Shown here piece after piece: positions 1 through 5,224 of a stretch of DNA of 5,671 nucleotides. The position numbers and the translations under genes are program-made. How positions within the stretch are numbered: position 1 is the stretch's first letter; each line of letters begins with the position of its first letter. Source of the DNA: Succinatimonas sp. UBA7265 (GTDB taxonomy: Bacteria; Pseudomonadota; Gammaproteobacteria; Enterobacterales; Succinivibrionaceae); the NCBI GenBank assembly GCA_002473165.1, contig DKSD01000026.1:12434-18104 (forward strand). Reading direction: 5' to 3'. The notes under the pieces are model-generated. The model saw only the letters and a program-made list of their open reading frames with translations. It made no database searches and was not told where the DNA came from.

Positions 1-794
1 CCGTCTTCAACGCCTTCCTCATGACCTTCCTCACGGCCTTCCTCATGACTTTCGCGCTCGGTCTCGCGCAACACTGATGAATAGTCATACATGCGTTTTA
101 AGGAGCGGTCGTAGGCCACCCGCTCCGATTCCGACATTTTGTCCAGATCCGCAACCGACGCCAGCCTGCCGAATGCGGGGTTTGACTGTTCCCATAACAT
201 CTCTTTCATCTCCGGCATATGTTTCAGAAGGTATATCCAGCGCTCAAAATTGGTAGCGCACTCCTCAGGGCTCCGCTTTTTAAACTTTGTAAGCTGCAAA
301 AACACAAACCGCAGCTTGTCAGAAAGCAGATCCCCGCGCTCATCGCCGCGCACGCTGTAGCAGGACATGAACCTGTCGCCTGCGAATTTGGCGTCAAAGT
401 TCATGAGCGCTATGAGGCACAGCGGCTCAAGCGCATAGTTCCACTCATCCCCTTTCACGCCCTTAGAGCCCAAGGCGCGCGTCGCGTAGAACAGACAGCG
501 GTCCCGGAAGTTCTCTGATCTGCCGTTTTGCATCTCGACGATAAACCGCCTGCCGTCTTCGGTGCGGCAGTAAACGTCAAAGATGATCACCCGTCCGCTT
601 TCAGTGTCGTCCGGGATCTGCTCCTTGTCGATGTAGCTCTCCACGGTGATCCTCTCGCCCTCTTTGGTGTCAAAGAGGCTGTTGAGGAAATCCGACAGCA
701 GATCTTTTGTGTCCTCCTGCCCGAAGATCCGCTTGAAACCTACATCCGTCAGGGGATTGATGAACCTGCCTGCGCCTGTCCCTGTTTTAATCAT
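1..794 (-). CDS. Rpn-family PD-(D/E)XK nuclease (recombination-promoting nuclease/putative transposase), 3' end cut by window
   Basis: The frame reads leftwards off the window edge, so 264 codons are visible and the C-terminus is missing. The N-terminus has the signature FINPLTDVGFKRIFG (residues 11-25), typical of the Rpn/YhgA-like family. The nuclease core is visible as IIFDVYCRTEDGRRFIVEMQ: Asp73, then Glu87-x-Gln89, matching the D...ExQ form of the PD-(D/E)XK active site. From about residue 246 the protein becomes a charged tail with (H/R)EEG repeats, encoded by three tandem 12-bp units at 12-47. Family members are DNA nucleases that promote RecA-independent recombination, and some act in phage defence. 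ATG at 794 puts the signature near residue 11, as is usual, but no Shine-Dalgarno precedes it. The frame stays open to in-frame ATGs at 935 and 953, whose extra residues look non-native and which also lack a ribosome binding site. Family assignment is secure; the start is moderately sure. Confidence 0.9.
   Translation of the reverse strand, partial: MIKTGTGAGRFINPLTDVGFKRIFGQEDTKDLLSDFLNSLFDTKEGERITVESYIDKEQIPDDTESGRVIIFDVYCRTEDGRRFIVEMQNGRSENFRDRCLFYATRALGSKGVKGDEWNYALEPLCLIALMNFDAKFAGDRFMSCYSVRGDERGDLLSDKLRFVFLQLTKFKKRSPEECATNFERWIYLLKHMPEMKEMLWEQSNPAFGRLASVADLDKMSESERVAYDRSLKRMYDYSSVLRETERESHEEGREEGHEEGVED
12..47 (-). repeat. Three tandem 12-bp coding repeats in the nuclease tail
   Basis: Units at 12-23, 24-35 and 36-47 differ at only two positions (GCCTTCCTCATG, ACCTTCCTCACG and GCCTTCCTCATG on the plus strand). 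On the minus strand they encode (H/R)EEG units. A 12-bp period keeps the frame whatever the copy number. The array may continue beyond the left edge. Confidence 0.8.
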
Positions 795-807
795 AGAGAA
801 AAAGAAG

Positions 808-856
808 CCGCTGCGCCGCGCGGTGAACAAGTTTTTCGCATGGCGCGGCGCAGCGG
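808..856 (-). promoter_or_regulatory. Long GC-rich hairpin plus U-rich tract in the nuclease leader (possible attenuator)
   Basis: The arms at 808-821 and 843-856 are perfect 14-bp reverse complements (CCGCTGCGCCGCGC), separated by a 21-nt loop. In minus-strand RNA the stem is followed by CUUCUUUUUCUCU and then directly by the AUG at 794. Stem plus U-rich tract has the shape of an intrinsic terminator. It lies between the candidate promoter and the start codon, in the place where a Shine-Dalgarno would be. It could end transcription before the gene (attenuation) or insulate the nuclease from read-through. The structure is seen directly; the function is inferred. Confidence 0.6.
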
Positions 857-863
857 GGGTCCT

Positions 864-889
864 TTGCAAAAACCGGCAAATTTTTGCAA
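864..889. repeat. Palindrome in the nuclease leader (TTGCAAAAA / TTTTTGCAA)
   Basis: Perfect 9-bp inverted repeat with arms 864-872 and 881-889 and an 8-nt spacer. On the minus strand it begins almost exactly where transcription from the candidate -10 (897-902) would start. It could be an operator over the start site or a hairpin at the 5' end of the mRNA. Confidence 0.5.
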
Positions 890-896
890 CCGGCAG

Positions 897-925
897 AGAA
901 TAGCAGAAAATCAGCTTTAACGCAA
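897..925 (-). promoter_or_regulatory. Candidate promoter of the nuclease gene
   Basis: On the minus strand, TTGCGT (920-925), a 17-bp spacer and TATTCT (897-902), with TGC directly before the -10, which resembles an extended -10. The match is moderate (3/6 and 4/6). If correct, transcription starts near 890 and the leader is about 95 nt, containing both inverted repeats. It would also exclude the upstream ATGs at 935 and 953 as starts. Confidence 0.35.
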
Positions 926-1053
926 ACGGTTTCATAGATAAGTGCCTGTTCATAATACGCTTAGCAATCAGGCTTACAGCGCTTATCGCATCTTGGATCC
1001 AAAAACGTTCACGGAAAAATGTCACCAAACGCGCAAGGAGATTTTGGGGATCG

Positions 1054-1079
1054 AAAAAGGGCCTCCTAAGAGGCCCTTT
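1054..1079 (-). terminator. Intrinsic terminator of the TRAP operon
   Basis: Perfect 10-bp stem (AAAGGGCCTC at 1056-1065, GAGGCCCTTT at 1070-1079) with a 4-nt loop, 22 nt after the dctM stop codon. On the minus strand it ends in a run of U residues (the complement of A 1054-1058). No T-run follows on the plus strand, so it works leftwards and separates the TRAP operon from the nuclease gene. Confidence 0.88.
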
Positions 1080-1101
1080 GAGGAATTTGAGCGATCCCTG
1101 C

Positions 1102-2406
1102 TCAGTGCACGAGCCCTGCCCAAGTAGGCAACGCCATGGACAGCGACGGGATTAGGGTGACGAGGATCAGCACCGCGATCAGGGCTGCAAAGAACGGCAG
1201 CATTCTCGTGAACACCGCGTCGATGCTCTGATGGGCGATACGGCAGCCGGTGAAGAGGATCGGCCCTACCGGCGGCGTAATGGCGCCTATGGAGAGGTTG
1301 AACACCATCATCACGCCGAAGTGCACCGGGCTGATGCCCAGCCTCATGGCTACCGGCAGGAAGATCGGGGTGAAGATCAGCACTGCGGGGGCCGGATCCA
1401 TCACGCAGCCGACGAGCAGTATGATGACCATCATGCCGATCATGATCACCGCGGTCGAGTCGGAGAACGACAACAGGGCCTGAGCGATGAGGTTCGGCAG
1501 TTTGGCGTAAGCCAGCACCCAACCTAAGATCGCGGATACGCCTATGAGGAAGACGATGAGGCCGGTGGTCTTGGCAGTCTCAAGCAGCATGGCCGGCACA
1601 TCGCGCCAGTGCAGCGTGCGATAGAGGAACGACACCAGGGCCGCGTAGACGACCGCCACACACGAGGCTTCGGTCGGGGTGAAGATGCCGGAGATAATGC
1701 CGCCGATGATGAGGAAGATCAGGAACAGCGCCGGGATGGAGTCGATGACGATCTTAAACCTCAGTCCCCAGCCGTGGATGATGGCCTGCTTGTAGTGCAT
1801 CTTCCAGGCAAAGAACGCGGCGACGGCCATGACCGCCAGACCCCAGAGGATGCCCGGGATGTAGCCTGCCACGAACAGCGCGGCGACGGAGACGCCGCCT
1901 GATGCCAGCGAGTAAATAATGAAGATGTTAGACGGCGGAATGATCATGCCGGCAGGGGCGGAGGCAATATTCACAACGGCGGAGAGGCGCGGCTCATAGC
2001 CGTCTTTCTCCTCGCCCGGGAGGATCACGGAGCCGATGGCGGCGGCCGCGGCCACGCCGGAACCTGAGATGGCGCCGAACAGCATGTTGGCGACGATGTT
2101 CGTGTGCATCAGGGCGCCCGGGATGAAACCAATGCAGACCTTGGCCAGATTGATGAGTTTGGCCGCGATGCCGCCGGTGTTCATGATGTTGCCGGCGAGC
2201 ACGAAGAACGGAATGGCCAGCAGCGCGAATGAGTTCATGCCCGCGAAGATACGGTTGGCCGCGTTAAGCGGAGCGGTGTCAGGCCCTAAGATCGAAAGGA
2301 TCGACAGCGTGGAGCCTAAGCAGATCGAAGTGCCGATCGGCACGCCCAGCACCAGCAGGATCGGGGTTAAAACCAGAAGGTAAACGATAATCGATGTAGT
2401 CAGCAT
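1102..2406 (-). CDS. dctM: TRAP transporter large permease subunit (DctM family)
   Basis: 434 residues, the usual DctM length, almost entirely hydrophobic with about 11-13 likely membrane segments. Family motifs occur in order: IPFFVLAGNIM (65-75), GAISGSGVAAAAAIGS (111-126), IPPSN (156-160), FTPTEA (242-247), MDPAPAVLIFTPIFLPVA (336-353) and GAITPPVG (374-381). DctM is the transport subunit of tripartite ATP-independent periplasmic transporters; with DctQ it accepts substrate from the DctP binding protein and imports it with sodium ions. The glycine-rich SGSG and TPPVG stretches correspond to the re-entrant hairpins that form the ion and substrate sites. The start at 2406 follows a GAGG Shine-Dalgarno 8 nt upstream, and this GAGG overlaps the dctQ stop, so translation is probably coupled. 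The substrate cannot be read from this subunit. Confidence 0.97.
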   Translation of the reverse strand: MLTTSIIVYLLVLTPILLVLGVPIGTSICLGSTLSILSILGPDTAPLNAANRIFAGMNSFALLAIPFFVLAGNIMNTGGIAAKLINLAKVCIGFIPGALMHTNIVANMLFGAISGSGVAAAAAIGSVILPGEEKDGYEPRLSAVVNIASAPAGMIIPPSNIFIIYSLASGGVSVAALFVAGYIPGILWGLAVMAVAAFFAWKMHYKQAIIHGWGLRFKIVIDSIPALFLIFLIIGGIISGIFTPTEASCVAVVYAALVSFLYRTLHWRDVPAMLLETAKTTGLIVFLIGVSAILGWVLAYAKLPNLIAQALLSFSDSTAVIMIGMMVIILLVGCVMDPAPAVLIFTPIFLPVAMRLGISPVHFGVMMVFNLSIGAITPPVGPILFTGCRIAHQSIDAVFTRMLPFFAALIAVLILVTLIPSLSMALPTWAGLVH

Positions 2407-2416
2407 GGTTTATTCC

Positions 2417-2923
2417 TCAATTAGCAGTGCCGTTTTTGGCAGATCTGAGTTTGCTGACCGCCTGCACGATGTTGCAGATCGCGTAGTAAACGACAAAGAC
2501 GCCGGAAATAGGGATCACGGAATAAATGACGCCGACTCTCAGCCAGGTCATGGCGGAGTTCGTCTGGCCCATGGCGTTCTCAGTGATCACCCAGCCGCCC
2601 ATCACCAGCACCCACAGCGCCATGATGAACGTGCAGATCTCGCTTAAGATCACGAGGTACTGCCCTTTGACCGGGCCTAATTTCTCGGGAAGGAAGCTGA
2701 TGTTCATGTGGCCTTTCTCGCCGTAAAGCAGCGCCGACGCAAACAGGCCCATCCACACAAAGCAGATACGGGCGGCTTCCTCGGACACGGCCGAGGGATC
2801 CCTGAGAACGAAACGGGCCAAAACCTGGTACGTGACCAGGATGACCATCAGGCCGCAGAAGAAAATGCACAGGAACTTTAAGATCCTGTCCATGATCCCC
2901 TTGACCGCAAACATGGTGCTCAT
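2417..2923 (-). CDS. dctQ: TRAP transporter small permease subunit (DctQ family)
   Basis: 168 residues with four hydrophobic segments at about 14-32, 50-67, 88-112 and 128-152, the normal DctQ layout. Family features include QVLARFVLRDPSAVSEEAAR (33-52) with its Glu-Glu pair, FVWMGLFASA (55-64) and GEKGHMNISFLPEKL (68-82). DctQ is the small membrane partner of DctM and forms with it the QM complex that DctP docks on. The frame extends to a TTG at 2947, but AAGGAG at 2935-2940 lies inside that extension and 11 nt before ATG 2923, so ATG 2923 is preferred; ATG 2914 is a weaker alternative. The gene lies 99 nt after dctP and 10 nt before dctM, consistent with one transcript. Confidence 0.93.
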   Translation of the reverse strand: MSTMFAVKGIMDRILKFLCIFFCGLMVILVTYQVLARFVLRDPSAVSEEAARICFVWMGLFASALLYGEKGHMNISFLPEKLGPVKGQYLVILSEICTFIMALWVLVMGGWVITENAMGQTNSAMTWLRVGVIYSVIPISGVFVVYYAICNIVQAVSKLRSAKNGTAN

Positions 2924-2934
2924 AAAAAGACTTT

Positions 2935-2940
2935 CTCCTT
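2935..2940 (-). promoter_or_regulatory. Shine-Dalgarno that decides the dctQ start
   Basis: AAGGAG on the minus strand, 11 nt before ATG 2923. Its position makes the upstream in-frame TTG at 2947 unlikely as the start. Confidence 0.6.
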
Positions 2941-2950
2941 CAGACAATCA

Positions 2951-2976
2951 AAGGGGGCTGCAAGCGTAGCCCCCTT
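2951..2976 (-). terminator. Hairpin between dctP and dctQ (partial terminator or mRNA-stabilising stem)
   Basis: Nine-bp perfect stem (AAGGGGGCT at 2951-2959, AGCCCCCTT at 2968-2976) with an 8-nt loop, 46 nt after the dctP stop and 27 nt before the dctQ start. On the minus strand it is followed only by a short U run and then UGAUUG, so it is probably leaky. A stem here would protect the dctP message from 3' decay or stop most transcripts, giving more binding protein than permease. The effect is inferred. Confidence 0.6.
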
Positions 2977-3022
2977 AAAAGTGATCAGATCAATTTAACA
3001 AAATGTCAGGTTGCTGATCTGC

Positions 3023-4021
3023 TTATTTGGCGTCGCGAGACTTCTGAATGGCCTCGTAAAGGGCCTTCTGGCTCGGGGTCTGAACCTTCTCGTTGAGCAG
3101 CGGCTCGACAGCCTTCTTGAAGGCGTCCTTGTCGGCCTCGATCACCTTGGTGCCTTCCTTCTTGGCGGCCTCAAGGGACTTGGAGACCTGGCCCTGGAAG
3201 CGCTCGAACTCGTCATCAACCAGGCTGTCGATGTTCTTGGCGAAGAAGTCTTTGACATCAGCAGGCAGGCTGTTGAAGAACTTGGTGTTCGTGACGATGT
3301 AGTCCGGCATCATCAGGTGGCCGGTCAGGTTGTAGATAGGAGCGACTTCCTGCTGCTTTAAGGCGTAGTAAGTAACTTCGTTGTTCTCAGCGCCGTCGAG
3401 CACGCCGGTCTGGATGGCGGTGTAAACCTCAGCCTGGCCCATAGGAGTGCCGGTGCCGCCCATGTAGTTGAGCATCTTCACCATGGTGTCAGACTGCATG
3501 ACGCGGATCTTCAGGCCCTTGAGGTCGGCAGGGGTTCTGACTTCCTTGCTCTTGGTGTAGACGTTGCGGGTGCCTGAATAGAGGGCGCACAGCACGGTGA
3601 TGCCCTGCGGCTCAATGGACTTGAACAGATCGCCGACAACGCTCTTGTCCTTGACGACGCGCTGCAGGTGTTTGTAGTCCTTGAACACATAAGGGAGGTT
3701 CAGCACGGCGAAATCAGGGCTCCAGTTCTCCAGCAGGGAACCGGCGACGATCGAGAACGGAATGGAGCCGTTCTGCACCATCTCGATGGTCTCTTTCTGG
3801 GAGCCTAACAGCTCGTTAGGGAACACTTCAATGGCGTATTTGCCGTCAGTGGCTTTCTCCAGTTTCTTGGAGAACTCCTGAACGGCGACCATCTCAGGGT
3901 GGCCTTCAGGCTGGTTAAAAGCCATCTTCCACACATCTTTGGCTTTGGCATTGGCGGTGGAAGCGATCGCGGTGACAGCCATAACGGCGGCGGCGACAAC
4001 GGCAACTTTCATTTTCTTCAT
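3023..4021 (-). CDS. dctP: TRAP transporter periplasmic substrate-binding protein (DctP family)
   Basis: 332 residues including a classic signal peptide: MKKMK, a hydrophobic core, then ANA with likely cleavage after Ala25. Family features include FPNELLGSQKETIEMVQNG (67-85), SGTRNVY (149-155), LKGLKIRVM (167-175) and the TPMGQAEVYTAIQTGVLDG stretch (192-210) followed by AENN. Arg173 matches the conserved arginine that binds the substrate carboxylate in this family; Arg152 and Asn213/214 are other probable pocket residues. Gln196 sits where sialic acid binders such as SiaP have phenylalanine, so sialic acid is unlikely. The MGxxEVYTAxQxGVxDGAENN style resembles sugar-acid binders, a tentative hint only. 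The frame extends to 4114, but ATG 4021 has AAAGGAG at good spacing and gives the signal peptide. It is the first gene of the operon. Confidence 0.96.
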   Translation of the reverse strand: MKKMKVAVVAAAVMAVTAIASTANAKAKDVWKMAFNQPEGHPEMVAVQEFSKKLEKATDGKYAIEVFPNELLGSQKETIEMVQNGSIPFSIVAGSLLENWSPDFAVLNLPYVFKDYKHLQRVVKDKSVVGDLFKSIEPQGITVLCALYSGTRNVYTKSKEVRTPADLKGLKIRVMQSDTMVKMLNYMGGTGTPMGQAEVYTAIQTGVLDGAENNEVTYYALKQQEVAPIYNLTGHLMMPDYIVTNTKFFNSLPADVKDFFAKNIDSLVDDEFERFQGQVSKSLEAAKKEGTKVIEADKDAFKKAVEPLLNEKVQTPSQKALYEAIQKSRDAK

Positions 4022-4058
4022 GGTAATAAAGCTCCTTTGAGTTTGTGTTGTTAAAAAG

Positions 4059-4087
4059 ATTATAGGAAAGCGCGCGCAGAACTCACG
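4059..4087 (-). promoter_or_regulatory. Promoter of the dctPQM operon
   Basis: A perfect TATAAT -10 (complement of 4059-4064) lies 37 nt upstream of the dctP start codon, giving a leader of about 31 nt that carries AAAGGAG. At 17 bp spacing the -35 position reads CGTGAG, a poor match, which suggests dependence on an activator. Confidence 0.6.
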
Positions 4088-4100
4088 TAAATTGATCTGA

Positions 4101-4122
4101 TTTCTTAACGCCATTCACATTT
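4101..4122 (-). promoter_or_regulatory. Possible CRP-like half site upstream of dctP
   Basis: On the minus strand AAATGTGA matches the left half of the gammaproteobacterial CRP consensus exactly. The right half is poor (TTAAGAAA). The 22-bp box is centred about 60 bp before the predicted start, close to the class I CRP position of -61.5. The weak -35 fits, but a half site alone is thin evidence. Confidence 0.25.
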
Positions 4123-4277
4123 TTAGTCAGGATTTGTGCAAACGTTTTAGGAAAAACCGTCCGCAGCTCCTGCAAATCAGGAAGTTTTGAAGCAAAAAGC
4201 GGCCGCGTCAAAGCGAGGGTCAGGGAATGTACGGAGAGCACTGCGCAGGTCCGTTTAAAAACACGACCGCCGCCCAT

Positions 4278-4310
4278 AAAAAAGAAGCTGCTGCAATAAC
4301 TGCAACAGTC
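4278..4310 (-). repeat. Hairpin repeat, copy A, upstream of the toxin-antitoxin pair (terminator-like)
   Basis: Stem CTGCTGCA (4288-4295) with TGCAACAG (4301-4308), one G-U pair and a 5-nt loop, preceded on the plus strand by six A residues (4278-4283). Read on the minus strand it is a stem followed by UUCUUUUUU, terminator-like, but no recognisable minus-strand gene lies upstream of it. It is nearly identical, in the same orientation, to the terminator at 5193-5224. It lies in the 371-bp gene-free gap 4022-4392, which otherwise holds the two divergent promoters. Confidence 0.6.
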
Positions 4311-4341
4311 CCCTTTGTGCAGAGAAAAGTAAAACATTTGC

Positions 4342-4369
4342 TTGCATTCGTCTGTTCTCATCGTAACAT
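4342..4369 (+). promoter_or_regulatory. Candidate promoter of the dinJ-yafQ operon
   Basis: TTGCAT (4342-4347), a 16-bp spacer and TAACAT (4364-4369), a modest match. It leads to AAAGGAG at 4376-4382, the ribosome binding site of the antitoxin gene. I could not find a convincing palindromic operator, although such operons are normally autorepressed. Confidence 0.35.
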
Positions 4370-4392
4370 AAACACAAAGGAGCGTGATTTCC

Positions 4393-4695
4393 ATGACACT
4401 TAAAACAGCGAACTTCAATATGCGGATGGAAGCGCAAAAGAAAGCGAATGCAGAACAGTTGTTCAATGCCCTCGGCATGACGCTGCCTCAAGCGGTCAAT
4501 ATGTTCATCTCACAATCCCTGCTCGTCGGCGGCCTGCCGTTCACGTCGCGGCTGCCGCGCTTCAACCGCGAGACGGAAGCGGCGATGCAGGAATCTCTTG
4601 ACATCGCATCAGGAAAGGTAAAAGCAAAATCGTATACCTCCGCCGCCGAACTTTTCCAAGAACTCGATCAGGAGATGAAGGACGAAGAATGCTGA
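4393..4695 (+). CDS. dinJ: Type II antitoxin, RelB/DinJ family
   Basis: 100 residues. The N-terminal half has the ribbon-helix-helix layout of RelB/DinJ antitoxins: a strand TANFNMRME (5-13), a helix ending in LGMT (27-30), a second helix, then GGLPF (46-50), a family hallmark. The charged C-terminal half (about 55-100) would wrap around and block the toxin. The protein binds DNA as a dimer and is expected to repress its own operon, alone and with the toxin. ATG 4393 is chosen because AAAGGAG lies 10 nt upstream; the in-frame GTG at 4384 is only 1 nt from that site. Its stop overlaps the toxin start as ATGCTGA, so the two genes are translationally coupled. Confidence 0.93.
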   Translation: MTLKTANFNMRMEAQKKANAEQLFNALGMTLPQAVNMFISQSLLVGGLPFTSRLPRFNRETEAAMQESLDIASGKVKAKSYTSAAELFQELDQEMKDEEC

Positions 4696-4967
4696 AGCTC
4701 TTCCCCACGGCAAAATTCCGCCGCGACTACAAGCGATGCAAGCGCCGCGGCCTCAATATGCAGTTGCTCGAAATCGTCCTCGATACGTTGCAACGCGAAG
4801 AACCGCTCGACGAAAAATATCACGACCACCAGCTTTCCGGCAAATACAACAAATTCCGCGAATGCCACATCCAACCAGATTGGCTGCTGATTTACCATGC
4901 GGACGGCGACGCACTCGTACTGACTGCCTCGCGCACAGGAACACACAGCGATTTGTTGGACATGTAA
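4689..4967 (+). CDS. yafQ: Type II toxin, YafQ family mRNA interferase
   Basis: 92 residues, the normal YafQ size. It aligns with E. coli YafQ through KYHDHQLSGKYNKFRECHI (43-61), QPDWLLIYH (62-70) and SRTGTHSDL (81-89). The residues known to matter for YafQ catalysis are all in place: His47, His60, Asp64 and His86 correspond to His50, His63, Asp67 and His87 of E. coli. The toxin therefore looks intact. YafQ enters the ribosome A site and cleaves translated mRNA, stopping growth until antitoxin is restored. The C-terminal phenylalanine of E. coli YafQ is replaced here by a Leu-Leu-Asp-Met tail. The start ATG lies within the last codons of dinJ. Confidence 0.95.
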   Translation: MLKLFPTAKFRRDYKRCKRRGLNMQLLEIVLDTLQREEPLDEKYHDHQLSGKYNKFRECHIQPDWLLIYHADGDALVLTASRTGTHSDLLDM

Positions 4968-5125
4968 CCATTACCTCCTTTACTTCTGCGCATCGCGCAG
5001 CGGCCTTCTTTTTCTTCCGGCTCCTCTACAATTTGCAGATTACAGCAGGAGCTTTTCTTTTCTGGTTCCTCGGCGACTTCCATGTTGCAGCAGCCGCTCC
5101 GCCTTCTTTTTGCTGAACAATCCAT
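4892..5125 (-). CDS. Possible small cysteine-rich protein with two 15-residue repeats
   Basis: A 77-codon frame I do not recognise. Near its N-terminus it has two adjacent repeats, SGCCNMEVAEEPEKK and SSCCNLQIVEEPEEK (DNA 5054-5098 and 5009-5053). Four codon differences between them are silent and most others are conservative, which argues for coding on this strand. A Cys-Cys-Asn motif opens each repeat. ATG 5125 has AGGA 6 nt upstream; an in-frame ATG at 5140 adds five residues. A TATAAA box lies upstream, just after the terminator of the preceding gene. Against it, the last 25 codons run antisense to the 3' end of yafQ and look like shadow sequence, and no family is evident. There is no signal peptide or membrane segment. 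It could be a real small gene or a decayed remnant. Confidence 0.35.
   Translation of the reverse strand: MDCSAKRRRSGCCNMEVAEEPEKKSSCCNLQIVEEPEEKEGRCAMRRSKGGNGYMSNKSLCVPVREAVSTSASPSAW
4986..5016 (+). terminator. Weak terminator candidate after yafQ
   Basis: Stem CTGCGC/GCGCAG (4986-4991, 4995-5000) with a 3-nt loop, then five bases and the T-rich stretch TTCTTTTTCTT (5006-5016). It lies 18 nt after the toxin stop. The stem is short and offset from the T tract, so termination may be inefficient. Confidence 0.35.
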
Positions 5126-5169
5126 CAAAGATCCTGACATATTACTTCGTGCGTTCGCACAGGGTTTTT

Positions 5170-5192
5170 ATAGTCCGGGATGTTCTGTGCAC
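5170..5192 (-). promoter_or_regulatory. Candidate -10 region for the small cysteine-rich ORF
   Basis: On the minus strand TATAAA (complement of about 5167-5172) lies just after the terminator of the gene to the right, with a weak TTTGTG about 17 bp upstream of it. Between it and the ORF is the dyad GTGCGAACGCAC (about 5150-5161). Suggestive only. Confidence 0.25.
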
Positions 5193-5224
5193 AAAAAAGG
5201 CTGCTGCAAATAACTGCAACAGCC
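5193..5224 (-). terminator. Intrinsic terminator of the small exported protein gene (hairpin repeat, copy B)
   Basis: Ten-bp stem (GGCTGCTGCA at 5199-5208, TGCAACAGCC at 5215-5224, one G-U pair) with a 6-nt loop. On the minus strand it is followed by six U residues (complement of 5193-5198). It lies 24 nt after the stop codon at 5249. Its stem and loop are nearly the same as copy A at 4278-4310. Confidence 0.85.

Noticed and set aside
219..920. Plus-strand frames opposite the Rpn nuclease
   Set aside because: They are antisense shadows; the minus strand carries the conserved nuclease motifs.
795..953. N-terminal extension of the Rpn nuclease from ATG 935 or 953
   Set aside because: The frame is open but the residues do not resemble the family, no ribosome binding site precedes either ATG, and the extension spans the hairpin and the promoter candidate.
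1231..1902. Several plus-strand frames opposite dctM
   Set aside because: They are rich in His, Asp and Arg in the way expected from the antisense of hydrophobic codons, and dctM is certain on the other strand.
4083..4478. 131-codon minus-strand frame across the gap between dctP and dinJ
   Set aside because: It covers the dctP promoter, the hairpin repeat and the start of dinJ, has no ribosome binding site, and its composition looks random.
4753..4971. 72-codon minus-strand frame starting next to AAAGGAGG
   Set aside because: It lies wholly antisense to yafQ, the ATG is only 2 nt from the Shine-Dalgarno, and the Arg/Cys-rich composition is typical of a shadow.
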